Shown: positions 50,433 to 60,800 of the stretch, piece after piece | How the letters are laid out: every line of letters begins with the position of its first letter | How positions within the stretch are numbered: position 1 is the stretch's first letter | Assembly (NCBI GenBank): GCA_034429475.1 | Contig: DAOUGD010000110.1 | Coordinates: 1-64,000 of the forward strand | Origin: JAKQHY01 sp034429475 | GTDB taxonomy: Bacteria; Chloroflexota; Anaerolineae; B4-G1; SLSP01 | Direction: 5' to 3' | DNA: 64,000 bases | Notes under the pieces: generated by a model | Seen by the model: the letters and a program-made list of their open reading frames with translations, nothing else | What the model was told of the DNA's origin: nothing | Database searches by the model: none | Program-made: the position numbers and the translations under genes

Positions 50433-51866
50433 TTAGCGAGCCTGTTCTTCTTTCATAATACGGTTGGCTTCTTCCACTGCGGCGGGCAGCACATCCGCCA
50501 CCTTGGCGTCGCCAATCCAGATTTGATCGAAGACCGGCGTGAGCGCCGCCTCGTTGGCCTTCGCATACCCCACCGGCATGGTGAGGTAATGGCCGTACTT
50601 GGCCGTGTACTCGGTGACGATGAGGTTGTAGCCCTCCGGGTGTTCCGGCGGAGTACACCAGTTGGCAATGGCCGACTCGGTCAGCAGCGCGGTTTGGCTC
50701 GGCAGCCAGAGGGCATTCTTGCAGTAGCGCTCCTGGAACCACGGCGAGGACAGGAAGCGGATCAACTTCCAGGACTCGTCAGGATGTTTGGTGTCCTTCA
50801 CGATGGTGACCAGGTGCGCCTGCATATCGGTCGCCGGGCGCGTCATCTTGGGGAGGACGCCGGTGCCCAGGCCGCCTTCGATTTCCCACAACCAGTTGAC
50901 GGACCACGAGCCGGTGTTGTACAGCGCGACCTTCTTGGTTTCCAGGAATTCGGCCTCGCCCATGCCCAGCGCGTCGAAGGATGCGGCGGTTGGCGCGACG
51001 TGATGCACTAACGTCAGATCGGCGATGCGTTGTAGCGCTTCCATCGCTTCCGGTTTGTCGAGCACAATCTGTTGGGTTTCCGGGTCTACCCAGTCCACCC
51101 CATTGGATTGGACAGCAGCGTGCAGTGGAATCCACCAGGTCGGCCAGTAGACGCCCCAGCGCTCCACGCGATCCACGTCAAACCCGCTGTCATTGGGGTG
51201 TTTGCCGTTGGCGTCCACGGTCAATTCCCGCGCGACGTCCAGGAATTTTTCCCAATCCCAGGCCTCATCCGGATCGTTGCTCGGCGGTTCGACGCCCAGT
51301 TCCTCGAAGAGGCTCCGGTTGTAATAGAAGTGCGGCGCCACCCAGCAGGCGCCGATGCCGTACCATTGACCCTCGTAGGAACAGCGATCCTTTTCCTGCG
51401 GCTGAATCCAGTAATCGGGCTTCGACATTTCCGCGTCGCTGGCGATGTAATTGTCGAGCGAGAGCAGCAGGTTGTCTTTGCAGAAGGTGCGGTAAACATC
51501 GCTTTCGACTCTGGCGCAGTCGGGCGGGGTGCCGGCAGCCACCAGCGACAAAAGCTGTTCCAACCGCGAGACGCCTTCGGCTTGCTCTACCTGAATCCAC
51601 TCAATGTTGGAGTTCTCACCTTCAAACTTCGCTTTTTCCTCTTCGCGCCACTCCGTGCCGCCGGGTTCGCCCAGGAATTCGATTTTTACTTTTTCCGCGG
51701 CGGGCGGCGCTGCGGTCGGTTCGACCTTCGTATCGCCAGGCTTGGCGGTGGGGGCGGCGGTCGGCTGATCGGCTGCCGGCTTGCTGCAGGCGGCCAGCAC
51801 GACTGCGCCACCGGCCGCGCCGGCCAGGAGCAAAAATTCTCGTCTACTCATCCGTTTGGTTTGCAT
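50433..51866 (-). CDS. Sugar ABC transporter substrate-binding lipoprotein
   Basis: The 477-residue extracytoplasmic solute-binding protein of the CUT1 type has an N-terminal signal with SRREFLLLAG, which resembles a twin-arginine start, and a lipobox LAAC. A Pro/Ala/Thr linker and a two-lobed binding fold rich in Trp and Asp follow (YYNRSLFEELGVEPP, TWWIPLHAAV). It would capture an oligosaccharide and deliver it to the permeases. Together with GH127 the likely ligand is an arabinose-containing oligosaccharide, inferred from context. GGGAGGAA precedes the ATG. Confidence 0.92.
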   Translation of the reverse strand: MQTKRMSRREFLLLAGAAGGAVVLAACSKPAADQPTAAPTAKPGDTKVEPTAAPPAAEKVKIEFLGEPGGTEWREEEKAKFEGENSNIEWIQVEQAEGVSRLEQLLSLVAAGTPPDCARVESDVYRTFCKDNLLLSLDNYIASDAEMSKPDYWIQPQEKDRCSYEGQWYGIGACWVAPHFYYNRSLFEELGVEPPSNDPDEAWDWEKFLDVARELTVDANGKHPNDSGFDVDRVERWGVYWPTWWIPLHAAVQSNGVDWVDPETQQIVLDKPEAMEALQRIADLTLVHHVAPTAASFDALGMGEAEFLETKKVALYNTGSWSVNWLWEIEGGLGTGVLPKMTRPATDMQAHLVTIVKDTKHPDESWKLIRFLSSPWFQERYCKNALWLPSQTALLTESAIANWCTPPEHPEGYNLIVTEYTAKYGHYLTMPVGYAKANEAALTPVFDQIWIGDAKVADVLPAAVEEANRIMKEEQAR

Positions 51867-51993
51867 GACTCTTCCTCCCTATGTAAACATGCAGTTTTAA
51901 TAAAAAAGATTTCTGACCTCAGTGCCGTGACACCATCAATTCCCCTTGATTTCAGTGATGTTGCCCCACCTCCTTTCACGCGTGTTTTTCAGT
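51867..51993. other. Gap between lacI and binding-protein genes
   Basis: These 127 bases hold a strong unused ribosome-binding-like AAAGGAGGTG (minus strand, near 51968-51977) with no convincing frame after it, and an AT-rich stretch upstream of the binding-protein gene. No copy of the LacI operator is present, so the operon may rely on the lacI promoter. Confidence 0.45.
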
Positions 51994-53082
51994 TTAGGCC
52001 GATGCTGTTGCTGAGCCGCCCTCTTCCTGATATTGCCGCCGGATGATGCTGCCCTGTTCCGGTTCAAATTGCCATTCACCCTGGATGGCGCCGCAGGATT
52101 GCCGGATCACCAATTCGCCTTTGACCAGGGTTGGCTCAATCATGGCGACTTCCTGGTTGATCAGGCGCAGCAGCGATTCCGCCGCAATCCAGCCCATTTC
52201 TTCACAGGGCATCCGCACCGTCGTGAGCGCCGGACGCACAAAGCCGGAGAAATCGCGGTTGTCGTACCCGACGAGCGCCACATCTTCAGGCACTCGTAGC
52301 CCCGCATCCTGGGCCGCGTAGACGACGCCTAACGCCATCAAGTCGTTGGCGGCAAAGATCGCGGTGGGCGGCGACTGGAGCGCGAGCAATTGCTGCGCGG
52401 CGCTGTAGCCGCTTTGGACTTCCCAATCTCCCCTGATGACCAGGGTGGGATCAAAGGGAAGATTCCAGACCGCCAGCTCATCTTGATACCCGGCCAGCCG
52501 GTTGATCGTCGCGTCCCACCCTTCCGGGCCGTTGATGAACGCGATGCGTTGGTGCCCCAGCCCGGCGAGGTGCTTCACCGCCAGCCGCGCGCCGTGGCGG
52601 TCATTAGGGACGACCGAATAGGGGTTCAACGAATTGAAGAGGCGGTGGACAAAGATGTGCGGCTTGTCAATCAGCCGGGCGACCTCGTCGGAGGAGCGCG
52701 TGTAAGACTCAACCAGGATCACGCCGTCTATGTGCCGACGGGCCAGGTCGGCCATCGCTTTCGTCTCCGCGACGGGGTCCCAGTCCGCATTGATGATGAT
52801 CCCGGAGTAGTCGTGCTGGCGCAAGTAGTCGTGGATGCCCCGCGTGATGGGGGGGATAAAGGGACTTAGGATGTTTTCGACAATCAGGCCGACGCAGGCC
52901 GTCTGTTCGGTGCGCAGCCCCCGCGCGATGAGATTGGGGCGGTAGTCCAGGGCTTCGGCGGCCTTCAGCACCTTTTGGCGCGTTTCCTCCGTGACTGGAT
53001 AGTCGCTGTTGGCTAGAACGCGCGAAGCGGTGGCGTTGGAAACGCCGGCGGCTTTGGCGACATCGGCTAGGGAGGTGGGCAT
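51994..53082 (-). CDS. LacI-family transcriptional repressor
   Basis: The 362 residues have the LacI helix-turn-helix and hinge (LADVAKAAGVSNATASRVLAN, then RPNLIARGLR) and a periplasmic-binding-like effector domain (LIVENILSPFIPPITRG, and later FAANDLMALGVVYAAQDAG). It probably binds a sugar taken up by the adjacent transporter, letting the operon be expressed. Its promoter carries two identical operators, so it is autoregulated. The ATG has a GAAAGAGAG upstream. It is the first gene of the carbohydrate block. Confidence 0.94.
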   Translation of the reverse strand: MPTSLADVAKAAGVSNATASRVLANSDYPVTEETRQKVLKAAEALDYRPNLIARGLRTEQTACVGLIVENILSPFIPPITRGIHDYLRQHDYSGIIINADWDPVAETKAMADLARRHIDGVILVESYTRSSDEVARLIDKPHIFVHRLFNSLNPYSVVPNDRHGARLAVKHLAGLGHQRIAFINGPEGWDATINRLAGYQDELAVWNLPFDPTLVIRGDWEVQSGYSAAQQLLALQSPPTAIFAANDLMALGVVYAAQDAGLRVPEDVALVGYDNRDFSGFVRPALTTVRMPCEEMGWIAAESLLRLINQEVAMIEPTLVKGELVIRQSCGAIQGEWQFEPEQGSIIRRQYQEEGGSATASA

Positions 53083-53118
53083 AGTATATCTCTCTTTCCC
53101 GTTGGAGGACGGCAGCTA

Positions 53119-53132
53119 AGAAATCGTTTTCT
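53119..53132. promoter_or_regulatory. LacI-type operator, downstream copy
   Basis: AGAAATCGTTTTCT, a near-perfect 14-bp palindrome around CG, lies at about +5 to +20 of the lacI promoter. It is identical to the second copy, and centre-to-centre spacing is 31 bp, about three helical turns. Confidence 0.85.
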
Positions 53133-53141
53133 ACAAAGTTT

Positions 53142-53170
53142 ATTATATAAGAAATCGTTTTCTTTGTCAA
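53142..53170 (-). promoter_or_regulatory. lacI promoter, full consensus
   Basis: On the minus strand TTGACA (53165-53170) and TATAAT (53142-53147), both perfect, are 17 bases apart. One operator fills the spacer and another overlaps the start region. Confidence 0.9.
53150..53163. promoter_or_regulatory. LacI-type operator, spacer copy
   Basis: A second exact AGAAATCGTTTTCT sits between the -35 and -10 elements of the lacI promoter, so a bound repressor would exclude RNA polymerase. Confidence 0.85.
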
Positions 53171-53196
53171 CTATGAATTTTTCCACATACGTCAAC

Positions 53197-53225
53197 TTGC
53201 ATACCTTTAAGACTCGTAATATACT
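53197..53225 (+). promoter_or_regulatory. Promoter of the response regulator gene
   Basis: TTGCAT (53197-53202) and TATACT (53220-53225) are 17 bases apart. It is divergent from the lacI promoter, with the -35 elements 26 bases apart. Confidence 0.65.
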
Positions 53226-53320
53226 GAAGTTGTTCTTTGTTCAACTTTGTGTTGATCTTTTTGACCACTTCGAGCCGAACTTTCACCTCGGCGGGCAGTT
53301 GTGTAGGTTGAAGGAGGAGT

Positions 53321-53731
53321 ATGGCGCTTCCGACAAACGTATCTGCTTCACAACCGGTAGAATCCCCACGTATTTTGATCATGGAAGACGATGTTTATTT
53401 GCTGCGTCTGTATGAGAAAGCGTTGACCAAGGCCGGCTTCGCGGTGCATACGGCGGAAACGGTGGAGACTGCGCGCGATTTGTTGCGCCGCCACCACTAT
53501 GGAGTGTTTATCTCAGATGTGCATTTGGGCGAGGAGCAAGGCGTGAATCTCCTGCGCCAGGAAATCGCGACGCTGCACCAGGAGGGCACCGAGATCATTG
53601 TGGTCTCCGGCAGCGCTGAGTATTATTACCTGACCCGGGAAATTGATATTGATTTTTTCATCGAGAAACCTGTGGCAATTTCCGGCCTTGTCACACTGGT
53701 GCAACAGTTGGCCCCGCTTGAGAAAGCGTGA
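53321..53731 (+). CDS. Single-domain response regulator
   Basis: The 136 residues are a receiver domain with no output domain. Acidic pair MEDD, phosphoacceptor Asp in ISDVHLG (near 67), switch Ser in VVSGSAEYY, and Lys in IEKPV are all present. Such CheY-like proteins pass phosphate on or act through protein contacts. AAGGAGGAG precedes the ATG. It is upstream of two huge sensor proteins on the same strand, so it may receive phosphate from a kinase linked to them; no kinase domain is visible in the window portion. Confidence 0.92.
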   Translation: MALPTNVSASQPVESPRILIMEDDVYLLRLYEKALTKAGFAVHTAETVETARDLLRRHHYGVFISDVHLGEEQGVNLLRQEIATLHQEGTEIIVVSGSAEYYYLTREIDIDFFIEKPVAISGLVTLVQQLAPLEKA

Positions 53732-53776
53732 TGGATGTGTTACGTAAATGCTACATGTTTGCAACCTGTTTAGCCC

Positions 53777-53782
53777 TATAAT
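53777..53782 (+). promoter_or_regulatory. Possible -10 element for the PocR sensor gene
   Basis: A perfect TATAAT lies about 55 bases before the sensor ATG; no good -35 is present, so this is only a partial promoter. Confidence 0.3.
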
Positions 53783-53837
53783 GGGGTTGATGCTGGTCTA
53801 TGAGAAGTTTCCCCGCATTTGTTTCTAGGAGGTGTAT

Positions 53838-56800
53838 ATGACCAAGAAGCGTGAATCGCGCGTTGAAGAGGCCTCTCAAGTTCTGTCTATTGATGAACTG
53901 AAATTCACTGATGTGTTTGATCTGGCCGAACTCCAAAAGCTACAAGATGCTTTTGCGGCGGCGACCGGCGTAGCCTCAATTATTACCGACATTGATGGAA
54001 CGCCCTTCACGGAACCGAGCCAGTTTTGTGAAATGTGTCAGTTGGTGCGCAAAACTGAACTTGGTCGGGCCAACTGTTACAAGTCCGACGCGGAACTGGG
54101 CAAACCCCATCCGGGCGGGCCGATCCTGCAACCGTGTCTAAGCGGCGGGCTGTGGGATGGCGGCGTGAGCATTTACCTGGGCGACCGGCACATTGGGAAC
54201 TGGCTCATCGGGCAGATCCTCACCGGCGACGCCGAGGTGGAACGGGTGTTGGCGTATGGGAAACAGGTGGGCGCGGATCCTGAAGCGTTCCGGCAGGCGG
54301 TGGACAAAGTTACCCGGATGCCGCTGGAACGCTTCGAGAAGGTTGGCGAGGCGTTGTACGTGTTCTCGCAGCAGCTTTCGCGGATGGCCTTGCAGAACGC
54401 GCAGCAGAAGATTGAAATTACGCGGCGGGAGCGGGCTGAGGAAGATACGCAGCGCGCTTTTGCCCTTTTTGCTGCCGGGCCGGTGATGATTTTCCGCTGG
54501 CAAAATGCGGCCGGCTGGCCGGTAGAGTACGTTTCTCCAAACGTTGCCAATATTTTGGGGTATCCGCCTGAAAAACTGATCAGTGGAGAAATCCCCTACG
54601 CCAGTATTGTGCATCCTGACGATTTGGCGCGGGTGGCGGAAGAAGTGCAAGCGTACAGCGCGTCTGGCGTCCAAACCTTCTCCCAGGAATACCGGTTGGT
54701 CTCGGCTTCGGGCGAGGTGCGGTGGACGTATGACCAGACCCACATTGTGCGCGATGCGCAGGGTGCGATCACGCATTATGATGGTTACATGCAGGACATT
54801 ACCGAACGCAAACTAATTGAAACTACGTTGGCGGAAAATACGGCGCGACTCCGCAATATCCTCGATGCTATACCATTGGGGATGCACCTGTATCGGTTGG
54901 AGCCGGATGGTCGGCTGGTCTTCGCCGGCGCCAATGCGGCGGCGGACCTCTTATTGGGGGTGGATAACAGCATTTTCGTGGGGAAGACGATAGAAGAAGC
55001 GTTCCCGCCACTGACGCAGACCGAGGTGCCTACCCGTTATCGGGAGGCGGCCGGCGAGGGCAAGCCGTGGCAGACGCAGCAGATTGCTTATGACCAGGGT
55101 GAAATCCAGGGTGCGTTTGAAGTCTACGCTTTCCAAACGTCTCCGGGGGAAATGGCTGCGGGCTTCCTGGATGTGACGGCGCGTATGCGAGGAGAGGCGG
55201 AACGCGCACGCCTGAACGCCATTTTGGAGAGCACCAGTGACCTGGTTTCTACAACGACGCCAGATGGCCGAATAACCTACATGAACGAGGCCGGCCGGAA
55301 AATGGTGGGCTGGCCGGCGGATGAGGACCTCAGGAAACACACTATCCCTGATGTTCATCCTGCGTGGGTGTTGGAGACAGTCGAAAAGGTCGGTGTTCCG
55401 ATGGCGATAGCGCGGGGACTTTGGCAGGGTGAAAGCGCTTTGCTGCGGGTAGATGGGACAGAAATTCCAGTCTCGCAGGTCATCATGGCGCACAAATCGC
55501 CGTCTGGTGAATTGGAATACATCTCAACCGTGATGCGGGATATTAGTGAGATGCGCGCTGCCCAGACGGAGCGTGAGCGCTTTACAACACGGTTGAATAC
55601 GGCGGCGGATATTTCTGCGCAGGCGACTGCGATTCTTGACCCTGATGAATTACTTCAGGCCGTGATTCCGTTGATCAAAGAGCGTTTTGGCCTGTATTAC
55701 GTCCACGTGTATACGCTGGATGAGGAAGGCGAGACGCTGCATTTGCGGGCCGGTTATGGCGAGCCGGGCCGTATCATGTTGGAGCGCGGGCACAGCATCC
55801 CCTTGAGCCGGGAAGCGTCGCTGGTGGCAACCGCCGCGCGGACCGGCAAACCGGTGCTGGTCAATGACGTGACGCAGAATCCCAACTTCATGCCCAATCC
55901 CTTGTTGCCGGATACACGAGCGGAGGTGGCGGTGCCGGCTCTGGCCGGCGGCAAAGTGTTGGGCGTCTTTGATGTGCAACACGATCAGGCAGATTATTTC
56001 ACCCAGGCCGACCTGGACGTCTTCCTGACCCTGACCGGACAGATCGCTATATCGTTGCAGAATGCCCGGTACGTGGAGGAGGTCGCGCGCCAACGTGCCT
56101 TCTACGACGGCATCATCACGAATTTGCCGGTAGGTGTGTGGGCGGTGGACCAGCAATTCAAGCCCTTGCTGGTGAACCCGGCCGGCCGGGCGATGATGGG
56201 TCGTGAGGTCAAGGATCAGGCCGGCGGCGCCTACGTGGAGAACTACGAGGTCATTAACATCAATACCGGTGAGCTTTACGACAATACGCAACTGCCGTTG
56301 GTCAAAGCCGTGACCCAGGGGGGGACGTATACGGCGGTGGATGCCGGGGTGCGTTGGCCGGATGGCACCGTGGTGCCTCAGCTCATTAACGCAGCGCCGT
56401 TGCTCGATCCGGATGGGACGCAGACCGGCGCGGTGGTGATCTTTATTGACGCTACCGAGCAGCAGCGCGCGCAGGCCGCAGTCCGCGAGAGTGAGGCGCG
56501 ACAGCGGATGATCCTGGAAACGTTGCCCATCGGCGTGGTCATAATCCGCTCTTCCAATGAGACCATCCTCTATGCCAATCAAGTCTATGCTGAACTCATC
56601 GGTGTTGCGTCGGCGCAAGACTTGTTGGGGAAAGTGGTGCCGGTTACCTTTGAAGATCCGGCAGACCTTCAGGGCCTCACCTATAAATTACAGGAGCAAG
56701 GTCAGGTGGAGTCCCAGGAGATGCGCCTCAAGTGTCCAGACGGCAGGGTGTTATGGGTGTTGGTTTCGATCCTGCCGATTCAGTTTGGCGCCGAGCAATT

Positions 56801-57752
56801 CATGTTGTCCTCGCTGGTGGATATTACCGCGCGCAAACAGGCCGAGGCGGAACGGGAGCAGTTCGCCGTCCATCTGCGGGTGGCTTCCGAAATCACCACG
56901 GAAATCAGCGCCATTTTGGACGCCGATGCATTGTTTGAGACGCTGGTGCAGTTGACGAAGGAACGCTTCAATCTTTATCACGCGCAGTATTATGACCTGG
57001 ATGAGGCGACGCAAACTTTGACTCTGCGGGTGGGCTACGGGCAGGCTGGGCAGATGATGAAGCAACGGGGATACCGTATTCCCCTCAAGGGCGGCAGAGA
57101 CCTGGCGGCGCGGGCGGCGCACACCAGAGACGTGGTAGTGGCGCACGATCTGACGCAGGAGGCTGACTATGCCCCCAATATGTTGTTGTTGGATGCGCGC
57201 TCTGAAGTGGCGCTGCCGCTCATCGTCGGTGGGCGGGTGCTGGGAGTTCTGGATGTGTTGGCGGATCAGACGGGATACTTCACGCCCACGATGGTGGATG
57301 TATTCAAGACGGTGTTGGGGCAGGTGCTCACCGCCCTCCAAAACGTCCAGTACTTTGCCCAACAGCGGGGGGCCGAAGTTGCCCTGCGCGACTCGTCGGA
57401 GCAAATCCGCGCGATGTTCGACGCGATGGGCGACGGCGTCATCGTGAGCAATATGATCGGCGAGATTACCGACATGAACGAGGCCAGTTTTGCCTTGTTG
57501 GGTTACGCCGGCCGCGAGGACTTGCTCCATCACAATATTTTGGAGATGATCGCCCCGGCCGATCGCTCTCAAGCTTCGGTGGGGTGGGTGACCGCCATGG
57601 AATCGGGGAGCAGCGGCGTGCAGCCGGTGACGCTTCAGCGTAAGGACGGCAGCACCTTTGCCGGCGAGATGACGGCGGCGTTGCTGCGTGATGCTGAGGG
57701 CAACCCGGTAGGTTTTGTCAATATCTGCCGCAATGTATCTGAGCGGAAATGA
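53838..57752 (+). CDS. PocR-PAS-GAF multi-sensor protein without kinase domain
   Basis: The ATG at 53838 is five bases after AGGAGG and is chosen over GTG 53832; the product has 1304 residues. A PocR ligand-sensing domain (about 28-195) has its Cys cluster (CEMC, then CYKSD and CLSGG). It is followed by three PAS domains (about 208-576), a GAF (580-752), two PAS (755-1003), a second GAF (1008-1178) and a last PAS (1185-1304). The chain ends at a PAC motif (NICRNVSERK) and has no HisKA, HATPase, GGDEF or other output domain. It is likely cytoplasmic, as no membrane helix is seen. It may signal by binding the following protein. Confidence 0.88.
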   Translation: MTKKRESRVEEASQVLSIDELKFTDVFDLAELQKLQDAFAAATGVASIITDIDGTPFTEPSQFCEMCQLVRKTELGRANCYKSDAELGKPHPGGPILQPCLSGGLWDGGVSIYLGDRHIGNWLIGQILTGDAEVERVLAYGKQVGADPEAFRQAVDKVTRMPLERFEKVGEALYVFSQQLSRMALQNAQQKIEITRRERAEEDTQRAFALFAAGPVMIFRWQNAAGWPVEYVSPNVANILGYPPEKLISGEIPYASIVHPDDLARVAEEVQAYSASGVQTFSQEYRLVSASGEVRWTYDQTHIVRDAQGAITHYDGYMQDITERKLIETTLAENTARLRNILDAIPLGMHLYRLEPDGRLVFAGANAAADLLLGVDNSIFVGKTIEEAFPPLTQTEVPTRYREAAGEGKPWQTQQIAYDQGEIQGAFEVYAFQTSPGEMAAGFLDVTARMRGEAERARLNAILESTSDLVSTTTPDGRITYMNEAGRKMVGWPADEDLRKHTIPDVHPAWVLETVEKVGVPMAIARGLWQGESALLRVDGTEIPVSQVIMAHKSPSGELEYISTVMRDISEMRAAQTERERFTTRLNTAADISAQATAILDPDELLQAVIPLIKERFGLYYVHVYTLDEEGETLHLRAGYGEPGRIMLERGHSIPLSREASLVATAARTGKPVLVNDVTQNPNFMPNPLLPDTRAEVAVPALAGGKVLGVFDVQHDQADYFTQADLDVFLTLTGQIAISLQNARYVEEVARQRAFYDGIITNLPVGVWAVDQQFKPLLVNPAGRAMMGREVKDQAGGAYVENYEVININTGELYDNTQLPLVKAVTQGGTYTAVDAGVRWPDGTVVPQLINAAPLLDPDGTQTGAVVIFIDATEQQRAQAAVRESEARQRMILETLPIGVVIIRSSNETILYANQVYAELIGVASAQDLLGKVVPVTFEDPADLQGLTYKLQEQGQVESQEMRLKCPDGRVLWVLVSILPIQFGAEQFMLSSLVDITARKQAEAEREQFAVHLRVASEITTEISAILDADALFETLVQLTKERFNLYHAQYYDLDEATQTLTLRVGYGQAGQMMKQRGYRIPLKGGRDLAARAAHTRDVVVAHDLTQEADYAPNMLLLDARSEVALPLIVGGRVLGVLDVLADQTGYFTPTMVDVFKTVLGQVLTALQNVQYFAQQRGAEVALRDSSEQIRAMFDAMGDGVIVSNMIGEITDMNEASFALLGYAGREDLLHHNILEMIAPADRSQASVGWVTAMESGSSGVQPVTLQRKDGSTFAGEMTAALLRDAEGNPVGFVNICRNVSERK

Positions 57753-57765
57753 TCTATCCATTCAC

Positions 57766-57833
57766 CGCAGAGACGCAGAGTCTGACTTCGTTGCTAGGAT
57801 TGAAAAATCTGCTGAATCTGCTTAATCTGCTGA
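57766..57833. repeat. GACGCAGAG and AATCTGCTGAATCTGCTTAA words between the sensors
   Basis: One CGCAGAGACGCAGAGT stretch is followed by three AATCTGCT words (57809-57833). Both families recur in the window; here they separate two sensor genes. Confidence 0.72.
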
Positions 57834-57850
57834 TACATAAGAGGTAACGC

Positions 57851-60800
57851 ATGAGCGATTTAGATAAAACCAAGAAGCAGCTCATTGAAGAATTGGAAAG
57901 TTTGCGCCAGCGGAACGCCACACTGGAAGGCGAAGCGGCGCGGGAGCGTTCGGGCGGCGCGTCAGTGGGGACCAGCCTGCGCGAGAGCGAGGAACAGCAG
58001 CGGCGACTGCTCAGCGTTGTGTCCGTGGGGATGCTGGTTACCCGCATGGAAGATGGCGCGATCCTCTACCTCAATGACGCCACCGCACAACTCTTCCGGG
58101 GCAGTCTTGAAGACTTAAAAGGACAATCTTCGATGGTCTTTTATGAAAACCCGGAAGATCGCTTGCCTCTCATCGCGGCCCTGCGCCGGGATGGTTATTT
58201 GCGCGACTACGAAGTGCGTTTCAAGCGCTTGGATGGCGACCCTTTCTGGGCGTCGTTGTCCATCCAAATCACTTCGTTTGGGGCCGAGGAAGAAGTCTTG
58301 CTCACTGTGGTTAACGACATTACCGAGCGCAAACGGATGGAGGCGGCGTTGCGCGCCAACGAAGAGCGGTATCGCCAGGTTTTCAACCGGTCGCCGGTGG
58401 GGATCTTTCAATACGATCACGATCTGCGGATTGTGGATTGTAATGAGCGTTTTGCGCAGATTCTGCAAGCTCCCCGCGAACGCTTGATCGGACTGGATAT
58501 GCACCGCCTGCGCGACCAGAATGTTTTACCGGCTTTAGAAATGAGCCTGGTCGGGAAGGAGGGGCTATACGAAGGCCCTTACGCGGCCACCACCAGCAGC
58601 GCGCAAATCTGGATTACCTTGCGGAGTGCGCCGTTGCACCGGACGGCTGAAGTGTTCAGTGGGGTGGGGTTGGTGGAGGACATCACCGCGCGTAAGCAGG
58701 CAGAAGACGAAATCCGCGAGTCTGAGCAGCGGTTCCGCGACATTGTGATGAATACGGCCGGTTGGGTGTGGGAGGTCAATGCTGAAGGACAATACACCTA
58801 TTGCTCCGGGCGGGTGGCAGAGATATTGGGGTATTCGGCTGAGGAGCTCTTGGGCAAGACCCCCTTCGATTTTATGCCCCCGGAAGAAGTGACGCGCATC
58901 GCCCCCATGTTTGGCGATCTGATGTCCCGCAAGGCGAATATCGTGGACCTGGAAAACTGGAACTTCCGTAAAGATGGCACGCGTGTCTGCCTGCTCACGA
59001 GCGGGGTGGCCCTGCTGGATGAGGCCGGAAACCTGCTCGGCTATCGGGGTGTGGATACGGACATCACGGCGCAGCGGTTGGCGCAGGACGGACTCCGCCT
59101 GGCAACGGAGCAACAGCGAGCGATTCTGGAGACCATGCCGGTGGGGATTGCCATTACGAGCGTGCCCGACAACGCTGTGTTATATATAAACCCCGAGTTT
59201 ACTAAAATTTTGGGCTACACCTCGGAAGCTTTGCTGAACAAGACCGTGCCGGATTTCTACTACTACGAGGAAGACAGCCGGAAAGCCTTTGAGTTGATGA
59301 TAGCGCAGAATAACGTGTTGGAGAACTACGAGATTTACGCCCGGCGGGCGGATGGCGCGCCGTGCTGGCTGTCGCTGTCGCTTAAGCCGATTGTGTACCG
59401 GGCCGACCAGACGGCGTTGCTGGCTGCGTTTACCGACATCACCGGGCGTAAGCGGATCGAGACGGAGAGTCGGCATTTCACCGCATTGATGGGGACGGCG
59501 GCGGACATCATAGGGCAAGTGGGGGCGATTCTGGACCCGGACGAACTGTTGCGGACAGTGATCCCTTTGATCAAGGAGCAGTTTGGGCTGTACTACGTTC
59601 ACGTTTATACCCTGAATGAAGCGGACGGTATGCTTACTTTGCGGGCCGGTTACGGCGAGGCGGGCCGCATCATGTTGGAGCACGGGCATAGCATCCCCCT
59701 GAGCCGTGAGCAAAGCCTGGTGGCGACTGCCGCGCGCGCCCAGACAGTCGTGCTGGTCAACGATGTCGCCCAGAACCCTAATTTTATGTCGAACCCATTG
59801 TTGCCTGACACTCGTTCGGAGGTGGCTATCCCGGCGATCGCCGGCGGCAAAGTGTTGGGCGTTTTCGATGTGCAGCACAACGTCACGAATTATTTCAAGC
59901 AGGCAGACCTGGACGTGTTCCAAACGTTGGCGGCGCAAATCGCCAATACCCTGCAAAGCGCGGCCCTATACGAAGAAGTGCAACGCCAGCGCACCTTGTA
60001 TGACGGCATCCTACAGAACTTGCCGGTGGGCGTGTGGGCCGTAGACAATCAATTTAACGTCCTGTTGGTGAACGACGCCGGGCGCGCGATGATGGGGCGG
60101 GAGATTCAATCTGGAGACGGCGGCGCTTACGTTGAATCCTATGAAGTGATCAACGTGAATACTGGCGAATTGTACGACAATACCCAATTGCCGCTGGTCA
60201 AGACGGTGACGCAGGGCGGTTCGTATTCGGCGACGGACGCCGGGGTGCGCTGGCCCGATGGCACCATCGTTCCTCAGATGATCAATTCTGGCCCACTCCT
60301 GGACCCGCAGGGTAAGCAGGTGGGGGGCGTGGTCATTTTTGCGGATGCTACCGAACAACGCCGTATTCAGCAGGAAATTGAGCGCCAACGCGCCCTGTAC
60401 GACAGCATTCTCCAGAACCTGCCGGTGGGCGTGTGGGCCGTAGACAATCAGTTCAACGTTCTGCTGGTGAACGATACTGGTCGCGCGATGATGGGCCGGG
60501 AAGTCTTGGATAAAGAGGGCGGTGCGTATGTTGAAGCCTACGACGTCATCAATGTGGCTACCGGTGAACTATACGACAATGCGCAGTTGCCGTTGGTCAA
60601 GGCCGTGACCCAAGGGGGAACGCATACGGCGACCGACGCGGGGGTGCGTTGGCCGGATGGCACGGTGGTGCCTATGCTCATCAATGCCGGGCCGTTGCTT
60701 GACCCGCAGGGCAAACAGATGGGCGGCGTCGTCATCTTTGCCGACGCGACGGCGCAGCGGCGCGCGCAGGCCGAGATTGAGCGCCTGCTTACCGAGACGC

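Noticed and set aside
50433..51866. True Tat substrate call for the sugar-binding protein
   Set aside because: SRREFL resembles a twin-arginine motif, but sugar-binding lipoproteins of this type often carry it and the route cannot be decided from sequence alone.
51960..51993. Short gene after the AAAGGAGGTG signal between lacI and the binding protein
   Set aside because: The only frames after it are five or six codons long, with no conserved feature.
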